Assembly (NCBI RefSeq): GCF_945873075.1
Contig: NZ_CAMCBS010000007.1
Location: forward strand, 1 to 64,000
Direction: 5' to 3'
From: an uncultured Moraxella sp.
GTDB lineage: Bacteria; Pseudomonadota; Gammaproteobacteria; Pseudomonadales; Moraxellaceae
DNA length: 64,000 nucleotides
Shown: piece after piece, positions 37,811 through 46,813 of the stretch
Position numbering within the stretch: position 1 is the stretch's first letter
Layout: every line of letters starts with the position of its first letter
Program-made: the position numbers and the translations under genes
Notes under the pieces: model-generated
Seen by the model: only the letters and a program-made list of their open reading frames with translations
What the model was told of the DNA's origin: nothing
The model's database searches: none

Positions 37811-37903
37811 CCTGATATGTCTGATTGCACAGCAGAATCATTTATATTTTTGAAAATTATGCTAAAATAATAAAATTGATTAATTAAAAAATTGGAGATT
37901 GCC

Positions 37904-38305
37904 ATGAAAAAGTTACTGACCTGCTGTGCGTTAATGAGTGCATCATTACCTGCTTTGGCGGATACATTTTGGAATCATAATGGCTCAATCATGCGCCTGC
38001 AAGCGTATGGTAATAACCGAGTGTTCAGCTACGAAGTACCCACCAATCGCATGGCAGGCGCAGGTGTGGATAGTGGCACGGTATTGTTCGATGGCGTGCG
38101 TCAGGGCAATAAGTACTACGGGACAGCTCGTGTGTTTTCCAAATATTGTGCAGTACCAATCGAATATCGCGTAACTGGCACGGTCGTGACCGAGCGTAAG
38201 GTTGTCTTGCGTGGTACTCGTAAAAGCTATGCAGCAGGCTGTCGCCCAACGGGTCGCTATACCACCGATGTGCTTGAATTTACCTATATCGGCAATCGCT
38301 ACTAA
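37904..38305 (+). CDS. Small secreted protein of unknown function
   Basis: 133 aa from ATG 37904, with GGAG just upstream. A signal peptide (to about 19, ending PALA-DT) precedes a compact mature domain of about 114 residues with a possible disulfide between the Cys of FSKYCAVPIEY and SYAAGCRPTGRY. It is rich in beta-prone residues with repeated Tyr, Gly, Arg. No family was recognised. It is monocistronic and ends in a strong terminator. Confidence 0.75.
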   Translation: MKKLLTCCALMSASLPALADTFWNHNGSIMRLQAYGNNRVFSYEVPTNRMAGAGVDSGTVLFDGVRQGNKYYGTARVFSKYCAVPIEYRVTGTVVTERKVVLRGTRKSYAAGCRPTGRYTTDVLEFTYIGNRY

Positions 38306-38320
38306 GCAAATATGAAACTC

Positions 38321-38355
38321 AAAAAGCAAACAGTTTTAGCTGTTTGCTTTTTTTA
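38321..38355 (+). terminator. Terminator of the small secreted protein gene
   Basis: AAAAAGCAAACAG, TTTTAG-type loop, CTGTTTGCTTTTTTT: perfect 8-bp core stem extended by A-T pairs. Confidence 0.88.
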
Positions 38356-38362
38356 TTGCAAG

Positions 38363-38398
38363 CGAAAAAAATTGCCCACCATCATGGCGGGCAATTTG
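38363..38398 (-). terminator. Terminator of gcvP
   Basis: Minus strand: AAATTGCCCGCC, ATGAT loop, GGTGGGCAATTTTTTT. The 11-12-bp stem with one G-T pair and the T-run fit a rho-independent terminator 20 bp past the stop. Confidence 0.85.
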
Positions 38399-38420
38399 TA
38401 TCACAGTATCACATCATGAG

Positions 38421-41276
38421 TTACTCGTAATTATCGATACTTGGGCAAGAGCAGATCAAATTCTTGTCGCCATAGACATCGTCCACACGACCGACCGATG
38501 GCCAGAATTTGTGGGCTTTGATGTAGTCTAGCGGGAAGGCTGCTTCAGTACGGCTGTATGGACGATCCCATTCGCCAGTCACGACAGCTTGGGTGTGCGG
38601 AGCATTGACCAATGGGTTGTTGTCCGCTGTCCAGCCATCAGTACCTGCTTGTACTTTTAGCGCTTCTTGTTTGATTTGCTTAAGTGCTGAGATAAAGCGG
38701 TCAAGTTCAGCTTTGCTTTCAGACTCGGTCGGCTCAATCATCAAAGTACCCGCCACAGGGAATGACATGGTCGGCGCATGGAAACCATAGTCCATCAGAC
38801 GCTTAGCGATATCAGTCTCGGTGATGCCAGTTTCTGCTTTTAGTGGGCGAATGTCAATGATACACTCGTGCGCCACACGGCCATTTTTGCCAGTGTATAG
38901 CACTGGGTAGTCGGCTGATAGTTGGCTTGCCACATAGTTGGCGTTTAGCAGGGCTTGTTTGGTCGCTGCCAATAGCCCATCACGACCCATCATGGTGATG
39001 TACATCCATGAGATTGGTAGGATGCTTGCTGAGCCATATGGGGCGGCTGATACAGCAGATTGACCTGCGACAGCGTTATGCACAGGGGTGACGCTGTGGC
39101 TTGCGATGAATGGCGCAAGGTGTTTTTTAAGTCCAATCGGACCCATGCCAGGGCCGCCACCGCCGTGTGGGATACAGAAGGTCTTGTGCAGGTTCATGTG
39201 TAGCACATCTGCGCCAACATCAGCAGGTTGCATGATGGCGACTTGGGCGTTCATGTTCGCGCCGTCCATATAGACTTGGCCGCCATGAGCGTGGATTAGA
39301 TCACAGATATCACGAATACCTTCTTCAAACACACCATGCGTTGATGGATAAGTAATCATCAAGGCGCCTAGGTTGGCACTGTGTTCTTCGCACTTGGCTT
39401 TTAGGTCGTCTAAATCCACATTGCCTTGCTCATCGGTCGCTACGACGACGACTTTCATGCCCATCATCTGAGCGGTCGCAGGGTTAGTACCGTGTGCTGA
39501 GCGTGGGATTAGGCAGACATTACGGTCAGTTTGACCTAGGCTCTCGTGATAGCGACGGATTGCCAATAAGCCTGCATATTCACCAGATGCACCTGAGTTT
39601 GGCTGCATACTGATTTCATCAAAGCCTGTGATGGCTTTGAGTTGATCTTGTAGGCTGTTAATCATCTCAATGTAGCCGACCACTTCATCACGGGGAGCAA
39701 ATGGATGCACATTAGCAAACTCATTCCAAGTGATTGGTAGCATTTCGCTCGTGGCGTTTAGCTTCATGGTGCATGAGCCAAGCGAAATCATTGAGCGGTT
39801 CATCGCCAAATCTTTGTCTTCTAGCGATTTTAGATAACGCAGCATTTGATGCTCGGTGTGGTGGCTGTTGAACACTGGATGGGTCAAGATGTCATCGGTG
39901 CGTACTTGTGAGCCAAGCACTGATTTGACTTCGCCTAGCGTGCCAGTGACACCAAAGAAACCACAAAGGGCGTTAAATTCTTCTTCATCGGTCAATTCGT
40001 TAAACGCCACCGAAATGCGAGTGTCGCTATCACGCCATAGGCTATAGCCTGCTTCTTTGGCAGCTTGCATGATGCTATCGGCAGCTGCTTTGTCCGCCAC
40101 ATCTACTAGCACGGTATCAAAGAAAGTGTCATGTACGACAGTAAATTTGGCTTTAACAGCGTCGCTGAATGCCACAGCCAATGCATGAATGCGAGTGGTA
40201 ATGCGTTTTAGACCGACAGGGCCGTGATACACAGCGTACATACCTGCTAGGTTGGCAAGCAGTACTTGAGAAGTACAGATGTTTGAGTTGGCTTTTTCGC
40301 GGCGGATGTGCTGTTCACGAGTTTGTAGTGCCATGCGTAGGGCGGTGTTGCCTTGAGCGTCCACCGATACACCGATGATACGACCAGGGGCAGAGCGTTT
40401 GTCTTTGTCTTTGAATGCAAAATACGCAGCGTGTGGACCACCAAAGCCCATCGGGATACCGAAGCGCTGTGTGCTACCTAGTGCAATATCAGCGCCCATC
40501 TCGGCAGGTGATTTAAGCAGTACTAGGCTTAGGATGTCGGCTGCCACGATGGCATAAGCGCCTTTTTCTTTGACTGCTGAAATGATGTCGGTCAAATCAA
40601 CCACATCACCTTCTTTACCGACATATTGGAAATATGCGCCAAAGAAATCGCCATTTTTGGCGGTGTCAAAGTCGCCCACAACCACATCCCAACCAAAGTA
40701 CTTGGCACGAGTGCGGATAACATCTAGGGTTTGTGGATAAGTGCGTTCATCAACGAAGAACTGTGTTGATTTTGATTTACTGACACGATTTGCCATCGCC
40801 ATCGCTTCAGCGGCAGCGGTTGCTTCGTCTAGTAGGCTTGCACCTGCCAAATCCATACCGGTCAAATCGATACAGACTTGTTGGAAGTTTAGCAAAGCTT
40901 CAAGGCGACCTTGAGCGATTTCGGCTTGGTATGGCGTGTAAGCGGTGTACCAGCCTGGATTTTCTAGCACATTACGCTGAATGACTGCAGGCAGGCGAGT
41001 TGGTGCATAGCCTTGACCGATGTAGCTTTTTGAGACGGTGATTTTATCCGCCATTTTACGCAGCTTGGCTAGGGCGTTGTGTTCGCTCATTGCCACTGGC
41101 AGATCGAGCTCTTTACCCAAGCGGACGGCTTTTGGGACGACAGCGTCGATGAAGCTGTCCATATCATCAAAGCCCACAGCTTTTAGCAGGGCTTGTTGTT
41201 CGCTTGCGTCCTTGCCTAGATGGCGATGGACAAAAGCATTTTCATAAAATAAGTCGGAAAAGGTGTTAAATGACAT
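38421..41276 (-). CDS. gcvP: Glycine dehydrogenase (decarboxylating), P protein
   Basis: 951 aa, the fused P protein of proteobacteria. It decarboxylates glycine with PLP and passes the aminomethyl group to lipoyl-GcvH. The PLP lysine is in [21 protein letters not shown] near residue 700 (read in parts). The N-terminal half holds the paired domain with [15 protein letters not shown] ribosome binding site AAGGAT precedes the ATG. It lies 32 bp after the broken gene and shares the gcvT-gcvH direction; gcvTH and gcvP are separated by the pseudogene and a terminator. Confidence 0.97.
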   Translation of the reverse strand: MSFNTFSDLFYENAFVHRHLGKDASEQQALLKAVGFDDMDSFIDAVVPKAVRLGKELDLPVAMSEHNALAKLRKMADKITVSKSYIGQGYAPTRLPAVIQRNVLENPGWYTAYTPYQAEIAQGRLEALLNFQQVCIDLTGMDLAGASLLDEATAAAEAMAMANRVSKSKSTQFFVDERTYPQTLDVIRTRAKYFGWDVVVGDFDTAKNGDFFGAYFQYVGKEGDVVDLTDIISAVKEKGAYAIVAADILSLVLLKSPAEMGADIALGSTQRFGIPMGFGGPHAAYFAFKDKDKRSAPGRIIGVSVDAQGNTALRMALQTREQHIRREKANSNICTSQVLLANLAGMYAVYHGPVGLKRITTRIHALAVAFSDAVKAKFTVVHDTFFDTVLVDVADKAAADSIMQAAKEAGYSLWRDSDTRISVAFNELTDEEEFNALCGFFGVTGTLGEVKSVLGSQVRTDDILTHPVFNSHHTEHQMLRYLKSLEDKDLAMNRSMISLGSCTMKLNATSEMLPITWNEFANVHPFAPRDEVVGYIEMINSLQDQLKAITGFDEISMQPNSGASGEYAGLLAIRRYHESLGQTDRNVCLIPRSAHGTNPATAQMMGMKVVVVATDEQGNVDLDDLKAKCEEHSANLGALMITYPSTHGVFEEGIRDICDLIHAHGGQVYMDGANMNAQVAIMQPADVGADVLHMNLHKTFCIPHGGGGPGMGPIGLKKHLAPFIASHSVTPVHNAVAGQSAVSAAPYGSASILPISWMYITMMGRDGLLAATKQALLNANYVASQLSADYPVLYTGKNGRVAHECIIDIRPLKAETGITETDIAKRLMDYGFHAPTMSFPVAGTLMIEPTESESKAELDRFISALKQIKQEALKVQAGTDGWTADNNPLVNAPHTQAVVTGEWDRPYSRTEAAFPLDYIKAHKFWPSVGRVDDVYGDKNLICSCPSIDNYE

Positions 41277-41308
41277 AATCTATCCTTATTTGAAAAGAAC
41301 TAAAAAAA

Positions 41309-42076
41309 TTAGTAATCAGAATAACTTTGTAACAATTTTACTTCATTGGGAGAATTGTCCCAAAAAAATTGTATGCTATTTTTATCAAAAGATCCCATAA
41401 TCACCATACCACAATCATCATCTTTTTCAAAAATATCATAAAAAACTAAATCACCATTTGCGTTGTAGAAACTAACCTTTGCTTTTTGCTCTGGTTCAAG
41501 CCATTCATTTGTTTGGGTTTGTGTTAAGGTTAGTTTGTTATCAATTCTACGAAAATCTTTAAAGCCATTTTCTGTATATTGACGCATACCAATAATGGTA
41601 AGATGGTCTGGTGCAAATACAACATCAGCAATGTGCTTTCCGTCTGAATTGTATTCGGATAACTCATCTTGAATGATGTTGTTGTCTTTGTCCAAAACCA
41701 AAATACGGCAGGTTACATCGTCTGTATTGCGATAGTAAATTTTAACAAAATCATCGTAATCTATAAGTTCTGTTTGCATTTTTTGCTCCCATTTATTAAA
41801 GCCTACGACATTAGCTTCTGCTTTATTGGGTTTTGTGGGTACTGCTTTTGTAGACCAAGTTGTTGCCTCCTGTGAGACATATTTTCCACATTGTGCCAAC
41901 TTAGCGTCAGTAATGTATACACTTAATATGTCCCTTTGTTTTTCATACATTTGAATATGACCTTGATAAGTAGCAAGTCATAAATTTCCTTTAGCTTGTG
42001 CTTCTGTGATTGAAAGGGTAGCAATGAAAACTAAAAACATAAATAAGAAAGTGCTTGATAAAAACTGTTTTTTCAT
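41309..42076 (-). pseudogene. Secreted-protein gene broken by an in-frame TGA
   Basis: 256 codons in one frame from ATG 42076 to the stop at 41309. Codon 33 is TGA (41978-41980). The first 32 codons encode a typical signal peptide (MKKQFLSSTFLFMFLVFIAT... ending EAQAKGNL) and the frame runs on as LATYQGHIQMYEKQRD after the stop. One change (TGG to TGA, Trp to stop) explains the break. The downstream part (about 213 aa from M at 41950) is open but lacks the signal peptide. It is a beta-rich domain with no recognised family. It sits between gcvH and gcvP, an unusual place. Confidence 0.8.
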
Positions 42077-42097
42077 AAGTATCTCTAAAAAAATACC

Positions 42098-42136
42098 AAA
42101 AATGGCGTAAGTCCAAATTGAACTTACGCCATTTTT
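42098..42136. terminator. Bidirectional terminator between gcvH and the broken gene
   Basis: AAAAATGGCGTAAGT and ACTTACGCCATTTTT form a perfect 15-bp stem with a 9-nt loop. It lies immediately after the gcvH stop and before the start of the broken gene, so gcvTH transcription should end here. Confidence 0.88.
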
Positions 42137-42137
42137 A

Positions 42138-42518
42138 TTACAGACTACTTTCGTACTCTTCAGCAGACATCAAGCTGTCATAGTCTGCAGGATTGGCAGG
42201 CTTAACCTTAAAGAACCATGCTTTGCCGTATGGGTCTTCGTTAGCAAGTTCTGGGTTATCTACCAATTCTTCGTTGATCTCAACGATTTCACCGCTGATT
42301 GGTGCATAGACATCAGATGCAGCTTTAACAGACTCAACGACAGCGATTTCTTGGTCGGCTTCGACAGTGGTGCCAACTTCTGGCAGCTCAACGAATACCA
42401 CATCGCCAAGTGCATCTTGGGCGTGGTCAGTGATGCCGACAGTGATGGTGCCGTCTGCTTCTAGGCGTAGCCATTCGTGGCTTGCGACATATTTTAGATC
42501 AGCTGGGATATTGCTCAT
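42138..42518 (-). CDS. gcvH: Glycine cleavage system H protein
   Basis: 126 aa lipoyl carrier protein that shuttles the aminomethyl group among P, T and L proteins. The lipoylated residue is K65 in [14 protein letters not shown]. The start [16 protein letters not shown] is family-typical. RBS GGAGAAA precedes the ATG. It is 117 bp after gcvT, with a hairpin in the gap. Confidence 0.97.
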   Translation of the reverse strand: MSNIPADLKYVASHEWLRLEADGTITVGITDHAQDALGDVVFVELPEVGTTVEADQEIAVVESVKAASDVYAPISGEIVEINEELVDNPELANEDPYGKAWFFKVKPANPADYDSLMSAEEYESSL

Positions 42519-42575
42519 GGGTTTTCTCCTTTGAGTGAATTAAACTTAAATGTGTTTAATGCGATTTATAACTTG

Positions 42576-42619
42576 GGCGTACCTAAGTACGATTAATTAA
42601 TTACAAACTAAGGTACGCC
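42576..42619 (-). other. Hairpin between gcvT and gcvH
   Basis: GGCGTACCTAAGT and ACTAAGGTACGCC pair over 13 bases with one mismatch around an 18-nt AT-rich loop. No T-run follows on the minus strand, so it looks like an mRNA processing or stabilising element rather than a terminator. Confidence 0.4.
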
Positions 42620-42635
42620 AATATCAAATTAGGTA

Positions 42636-43739
42636 TCAATCAAACTGCTTTTGACCATTTCTGACAAAAGGTAGCTTAAGCACACGCACATCGACTTCTT
42701 TGCCACGCATGATAACTTTGGCGGTATCACCTGTAAAGTCACTTGGCACACGAGCGATGGCGATAGATTGTTTTAGGCTTGGGCTAAAGACACCGCTTGT
42801 GGTGATGCCATTACCTGCATCGGTCACGACTTCCATATGGTCACGCAGTACGCCACCTTTACCGGTCAATAATAGACCGACTTGCTTGACTTTGACACCA
42901 TCGGCTTTTAGGGCGACAAGTTTGTCTTTACCGACAAAATCACGGCTTTCATCTTTTAGATCCACTGTCCATGCCATGCCTGCTTCTAGTGGGCTGACAT
43001 CATCGTCCATATCGTTGCCGTATAGGTTCATGCCTGCTTCCATACGCAGGGTGTCACGAGCGCCCAGACCGCATGGCTGTACGCCTGCATCTGCTAGCGC
43101 TTTAAAAAATTCTCCTGCTTTATCGGCAGGTAGGATCACTTCGACGCCATCTTCGCCAGTGTAGCCTGTGCGAGCAACGAACCAATCATCACCCAGATCG
43201 ACACCAACAAATGGCTTAAGTGCGTTGACTTTTTCCGCCCATTCAGGCTTGACGGTGAGTAGTTTTTCAATCGCTTTTGGACCTTGAATAGCAAGCATTG
43301 CCACATCGTAGCGTGGATTTAGTGTCACGCCAAATTCGCTACCGACTTTGGCAAATTGCGCTGAGTCTTTTTCACGAGTTGCGCCGTTTGAGACGATGCG
43401 ATAAGTGGTTTCATCTTCGCTAGTACGATAAACGATTAGATCATCAATCACGCCGCCATTGTCGTTTAGCATGGCTGAATACAGTGCTTTACCGACAAAG
43501 CCAAGTTTATTGACATCATTGGCGATAAGCTTACGGAAAAATGCTTTGGCATTGTCGCCAGTCACATCAGTGACTAGCATATGTGAGACATCAAACATCC
43601 CTGCATCGGTACGCACGGCTTCGTGTTCGACGATTTGTGAGCCATAATTGACAGGTAATTCCCAACCGCCAAAGTCAATCAATTTGCCATTGAAAGCGAC
43701 ATGAGAATCATATAGGGGGGTGCGTTGTGGTGCGGTCAT
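42636..43739 (-). CDS. gcvT: Aminomethyltransferase (glycine cleavage T protein)
   Basis: 367 aa from ATG 43739, which follows AAGGAT. GcvT transfers the methylene group to tetrahydrofolate and releases ammonia. Signatures are [28 protein letters not shown] (read in parts), GMFDVSHML near 50, the [12 protein letters not shown] block near 190 and [24 protein letters not shown] (in parts). An in-frame ATG 13 codons upstream is rejected because it lies before the ribosome binding site. Upstream is a tandem glycine riboswitch. Confidence 0.96.
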   Translation of the reverse strand: MTAPQRTPLYDSHVAFNGKLIDFGGWELPVNYGSQIVEHEAVRTDAGMFDVSHMLVTDVTGDNAKAFFRKLIANDVNKLGFVGKALYSAMLNDNGGVIDDLIVYRTSEDETTYRIVSNGATREKDSAQFAKVGSEFGVTLNPRYDVAMLAIQGPKAIEKLLTVKPEWAEKVNALKPFVGVDLGDDWFVARTGYTGEDGVEVILPADKAGEFFKALADAGVQPCGLGARDTLRMEAGMNLYGNDMDDDVSPLEAGMAWTVDLKDESRDFVGKDKLVALKADGVKVKQVGLLLTGKGGVLRDHMEVVTDAGNGITTSGVFSPSLKQSIAIARVPSDFTGDTAKVIMRGKEVDVRVLKLPFVRNGQKQFD

Positions 43740-43837
43740 GGTCGTATCCTTTTTAAAGATGTTGGTGCAAAAATTCACTGGTTCATCATATCACACAGAT
43801 ATGACAACCTATCGGGCAAAAGCTCAATAAAAATAAG

Positions 43838-44092
43838 CACCCCATCTGTCCTTTGACCTGAGATTTTCAACCAAAAATGGTTTTCTTCCCTTCGGTGGAT
43901 AATGCCAAGCAAAATCGGGTAATTGGCAATACCGCTCTCCAGATTGTGTTGATAAATCTAAGCTGTTGATTTATCGAGATTTTCAGTCCGTTTACCTGAG
44001 CGATTATGGGGATTGTGCGAGCACAGTTTACGCCTTCGGTGGTGTTTTTACCATGTATTGACATGGCTTTGCTGTTTTATCCTTCCTGTCAA
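43838..44092 (-). ncRNA. Tandem glycine riboswitch upstream of gcvT
   Basis: Two aptamers are seen on the minus strand. The gcvT-proximal one (about 43838-43944) has CTGGAGAGC, CACCGAAGG, CTCAGG and AAAGGACAGATGGGG-type segments of the conserved core. The distal one (about 43980-44092) has CACCGAAGGCG, GCTCAGGTAAACGGACT. This is the known cooperative two-aptamer form, placed about 100 bp upstream of gcvT, where glycine binding would switch on the gcv genes. The short ORF that runs through it (43867-44064) is not a gene. The expression platform lies between 43740 and 43837. The exact 5' boundary is uncertain. Confidence 0.93.
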
Positions 44093-44313
44093 AAAAAGCA
44101 AAAAACACACTCTCCTGAAAATCAAACACCCTTATTATGAAAAATAATGCTACAATTTACAAGTAAAATTATGAACTTTTGTAAAATATTTGTCTTGACA
44201 AGTGCTTTTTACAAATTTTAATCAATAATTTATATCAAATAATTGATGAATATGCGGATGATTATTCATATAACCCGTTGAATTATTTGATAAAAATGAG
44301 AGTAGGACTAGCT

Positions 44314-44634
44314 ATGCATTGTGATGTTTATAAATTCCCAAAAAACGAAGACTGGTATGTATATATCGCACGCCCAAATTACCCAAATGACACCGAGACT
44401 TTGACCGATTGGCTGGGCGTGTTGCCAACGGCACTACGAGCCAAGCTTGGTATGGGTCAGTTTGTGATGCACCTAGATTTGTCAAGCCGAGATAAATTGG
44501 CGCGAGCCAATATCGATGATGTGCGTGCCAAGCTTGCCGAGCAGGGCTATTATGTCCAAGCGCCACCTGCTGATATTTTGGCAGCACAAGCACTTGCCAA
44601 AGCAAAAGACGCCCAAGACAAAAAATATGATTGA
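44314..44634 (+). CDS. YcgL domain protein
   Basis: 106 aa from ATG 44314, with AGTAGGA upstream. The YcgL (DUF709) signature covers MHCDVYKFPKNEDWYVYIAR at the start and LGVLPTALRAKLG in the middle. The family is small, conserved in gammaproteobacteria, and of unknown function. The end is a helical tail rich in Ala, Lys and Asp. It is divergent from the gcv riboswitch. Confidence 0.88.
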   Translation: MHCDVYKFPKNEDWYVYIARPNYPNDTETLTDWLGVLPTALRAKLGMGQFVMHLDLSSRDKLARANIDDVRAKLAEQGYYVQAPPADILAAQALAKAKDAQDKKYD

Positions 44635-44736
44635 TAACTGACTGATTTATTGTAAGATTTTAAGTTTTACGAATTTTTAACAGTTTTTGGTAAAAAGCGT
44701 GTTAAAATAGCGATAATTTTATTGTTGGTTGTTACG

Positions 44737-45231
44737 ATGAATTGGTTAAAAGACTTACCGCTTGAAAAAATCAGTGAAAGCTTGGCTCAATTTTTTGTTT
44801 GGTGGGCTCAAATCACTGAAGGTATTCCTGCTGCGCAATTGCCATTGACCGTCTATGTGATTGGCTGTGTGCTTGTGCTATTGCTTTGGCTGCTTGTGAT
44901 GCGCCTGATTCCTAGACCGTTTAAGGGGATTAGCTGGGTGGCGGTGGCATCGATTTTGTTTGCACCGGGTCAAGCGGCAGGCGGTACGGGTGAAGTTGCA
45001 CCTGCGATGCTTGGTGTGTTTCATTCAATTTTGATGAAAGATTTTGCCGGTGCTGTGGTGGCTTTTTTACCGATTTTGGCGGTGTTTGCTGCTCTGCTTG
45101 TGGTGGGTGCAATCTGGCAGATGCTGCGTAGTGTGATTGCCGGCGATGCCGAAAAACAAGCCGAAACCGCTCGTATCCAAGAACAAAAACGCCAAATGGC
45201 GCAGATGAATACCCAAAATCCGCAGTCTTAA
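44737..45231 (+). CDS. Membrane protein of unknown function
   Basis: 164 aa from ATG 44737. Three hydrophobic segments (about 38-60, 68-80 and 105-130) are followed by a charged, Gln-rich cytoplasmic tail (DAEKQAETARIQEQKRQMAQMN, in parts). No known domain was recognised. A -10-like TAAAAT or GATAAT lies about 20-25 bp upstream. The downstream gap carries an inverted repeat and the rpsF promoter. Confidence 0.7.
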   Translation: MNWLKDLPLEKISESLAQFFVWWAQITEGIPAAQLPLTVYVIGCVLVLLLWLLVMRLIPRPFKGISWVAVASILFAPGQAAGGTGEVAPAMLGVFHSILMKDFAGAVVAFLPILAVFAALLVVGAIWQMLRSVIAGDAEKQAETARIQEQKRQMAQMNTQNPQS

Positions 45232-45268
45232 CAGTGTTTGAGATAAGTTTGTATTCGAAATAACTTTA

Positions 45269-45297
45269 TGCAATAGCAAATAAACCTTGCTATTGCA
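45269..45297. promoter_or_regulatory. Perfect 11-bp inverted repeat overlapping the rpsF -35 box
   Basis: TGCAATAGCAA and TTGCTATTGCA separated by 7 bp. The right arm contains the -35 hexamer TTGCTA. It could end the upstream transcript as a hairpin without a T-run, or bind a regulator of the ribosomal operon. Confidence 0.5.
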
Positions 45298-45315
45298 GAT
45301 AAATCAGCGTATAAT
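45287..45315 (+). promoter_or_regulatory. Promoter of rpsF-rpsR-rplI
   Basis: -35 TTGCTA (45287-45292) and -10 TATAAT (45310-45315) with a 17-bp spacer. The leader is about 100 nt. Confidence 0.65.
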
Positions 45316-45360
45316 ATGCGCTTTGTTAAATGGGTTTGGCTTATCAAACCTACTTTTCAA

Positions 45361-45415
45361 TCTCCTTGCTACTGTCAGATGTGGTCTGATGGTGGCTGTT
45401 TTAATCCGTAGGGAG
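45361..45415 (+). promoter_or_regulatory. Possible S6:S18 autoregulatory leader element before rpsF
   Basis: A hairpin GCTAC-TG-TCAGA / TCTGA-TG-GTGGC (45368-45396) is followed by CCG (45406-45408). CTCC (45362-45365) can pair with GGAG of the ribosome binding site (45412-45415). A CCG next to a helix that masks the RBS is the hallmark of the known S6:S18 mRNA element. The match is by eye. Confidence 0.4.
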
Positions 45416-45420
45416 TCCTT

Positions 45421-45822
45421 ATGAGACATTATGAAGTGGTGCTATTGGTTCATCCAGACCAAAGCAACCAAGTTGCCGACATGGTAACTAAGTACCGTAC
45501 TATTGTTGAAGAAAATGGCGGTGCAAACCATCGTCTAGAAGACTGGGGCCGTCGTCAATTGGCTTACCCAATCAACAAAATCCACAAAGCGCACTATGTG
45601 CTACTAAACATCGAATGTAACGATGAGACTCTAGCTCAGCTAGAAGAACTATTCAAGTACAACGATGCCATCATCCGTAGCCTAGTTATCCGCCGTGACG
45701 CTGCTATCACTGAACAATCGCCACTAGCGAAAGAAGCAGAAGATAAGCGCACTCGCAAAGCTAACCGTCGTAACGACGTTCGCACCGAACAAGGTGAGAG
45801 CGACGCTGACAGCGATAACTAA
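45421..45822 (+). CDS. rpsF: 30S ribosomal protein S6
   Basis: 133 aa. S6 pairs with S18 on the 30S platform. The start [15 protein letters not shown] and the [15 protein letters not shown] block are family-typical. The C-terminal tail is acidic ([11 protein letters not shown]) and longer than the core. It heads rpsF-rpsR-rplI and has a strong RBS (GGGAG). Codons follow the highly expressed pattern of the operon. Confidence 0.97.
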   Translation: MRHYEVVLLVHPDQSNQVADMVTKYRTIVEENGGANHRLEDWGRRQLAYPINKIHKAHYVLLNIECNDETLAQLEELFKYNDAIIRSLVIRRDAAITEQSPLAKEAEDKRTRKANRRNDVRTEQGESDADSDN

Positions 45823-45838
45823 TTAAGGAGATATTATC

Positions 45839-46066
45839 ATGGCACGTTTTTATCGTCGTCGTAAGTTCTGCCGCTTTACCGCTGAAGGCATCTCACACAT
45901 CGATTACAAAGATGTAGAACTTCTAAAGCAATACATCAGCGAAAATGGCAAAATCGTTCCTAGCCGTATCACTGGTACTTCTAACAAGTATCAGCGTCAG
46001 CTAGCAGTTGCGATTAAGCAAGCTCGCTATTTGGCTCTATTGCCATACACTGACAACCACAAGTAA
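45839..46066 (+). CDS. rpsR: 30S ribosomal protein S18
   Basis: 75 aa, the standard size. [14 protein letters not shown] at the start and [29 protein letters not shown] later are the S18 signature (read in parts). RBS AAGGAG precedes the ATG. It lies 16 bp after rpsF. No primosomal priB gene lies between them, unlike in enterobacteria. Confidence 0.98.
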   Translation: MARFYRRRKFCRFTAEGISHIDYKDVELLKQYISENGKIVPSRITGTSNKYQRQLAVAIKQARYLALLPYTDNHK

Positions 46067-46082
46067 TTAACGGAGATAAATC

Positions 46083-46559
46083 ATGCAAGTTATTCTATTA
46101 CAGCGTGTCGTTAATCTTGGTAAACTTGGTGAAACGGTTGATGTAAAAGCTGGTTACGGTCGTAACTACCTAATCCCACAAGGCAAAGCACTACCTGCAA
46201 CTGAAGCGAACATCGCTAAGTTTGAAGCTCGTCGTGCTGAGCTAGAAGCTATCGAAGCAAAAGAACTAGAAGTTGCTAACCAACGCGCTGCTGCATTGGC
46301 TGATGTTAATGTTATCATGCGTGCTAAAGCTGGTGACGAAGGCAAACTATTTGGTTCTATCGGTACTCGTGACATCGCTGATGCCTTGACTAAGTCTGGT
46401 CTAGAAGTAGATCGTGCTGAAGTGAAGATGCCTGAAGGCGCATTCCGTCAAGTGGGTGAGTACAAAGTTACCATCCAACTACATCACGACATCTCAGCTG
46501 ACATCCTTGTGACAATTCTGTCAGAAGACGCACCACAAGCTGATGCAGACGAAGAATAA
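46083..46559 (+). CDS. rplI: 50S ribosomal protein L9
   Basis: 158 aa. The N-terminal domain [36 protein letters not shown] (read in parts) is the L9 signature. A long helix rich in Glu and Ala (about 40-75) links it to a C-terminal domain with [13 protein letters not shown]. The end is acidic (QADADEE). It closes the operon with a terminator. Confidence 0.98.
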   Translation: MQVILLQRVVNLGKLGETVDVKAGYGRNYLIPQGKALPATEANIAKFEARRAELEAIEAKELEVANQRAAALADVNVIMRAKAGDEGKLFGSIGTRDIADALTKSGLEVDRAEVKMPEGAFRQVGEYKVTIQLHHDISADILVTILSEDAPQADADEE

Positions 46560-46579
46560 TCATTAAGATTATTTAAGAC

Positions 46580-46618
46580 AAGCCCCTAAAGTGTATAGCT
46601 TTGGGGGTTTTGTTTTTT
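46580..46618 (+). terminator. Terminator of rpsF-rpsR-rplI
   Basis: AAGCCCCTAAAG, TGTATAG loop and CTTTGGGGGTTT form a 12-bp stem with one G-T pair, followed by TGTTTTTTT. Confidence 0.85.
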
Positions 46619-46702
46619 TGGGATTTAGCTTGGGGTATGAATGGACGGTTAAGTTTTTAACTTTTATTCAAATTCCCCCAAATTTACACCAAGGAGTTTG
46701 TA

Positions 46703-46744
46703 ATGAAATTACCAAAGATTATTAAAAGATTGTTAATGGATTAA
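46703..46744 (+). other. 13-codon ORF with a strong ribosome binding site
   Basis: ATG at 46703 follows AAGGAG by 8 bases and opens a frame encoding MKLPKIIKRLLMD before TAA at 46742. It lies in the 254-bp gap between rplI and the minus-strand MFS gene. It may be a true small peptide, or the start of a lost gene. No promoter was recognised. Confidence 0.25.
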
Positions 46745-46813
46745 GCATGAGATTGATTGGTGAATGGCAATAAAATGCACAACCATTTGGCTGTGCATTG
46801 ATTATTATTCAAA

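Noticed and set aside
43712..43725. G-run near the gcvT start as a phase-variable tract
   Set aside because: Only six G, encoding conserved residues (RTPLYD), too short for known slippage control.
43867..44064. 65-codon frame on the minus strand upstream of gcvT
   Set aside because: It lies entirely within the tandem glycine riboswitch; the conserved RNA core explains the sequence.
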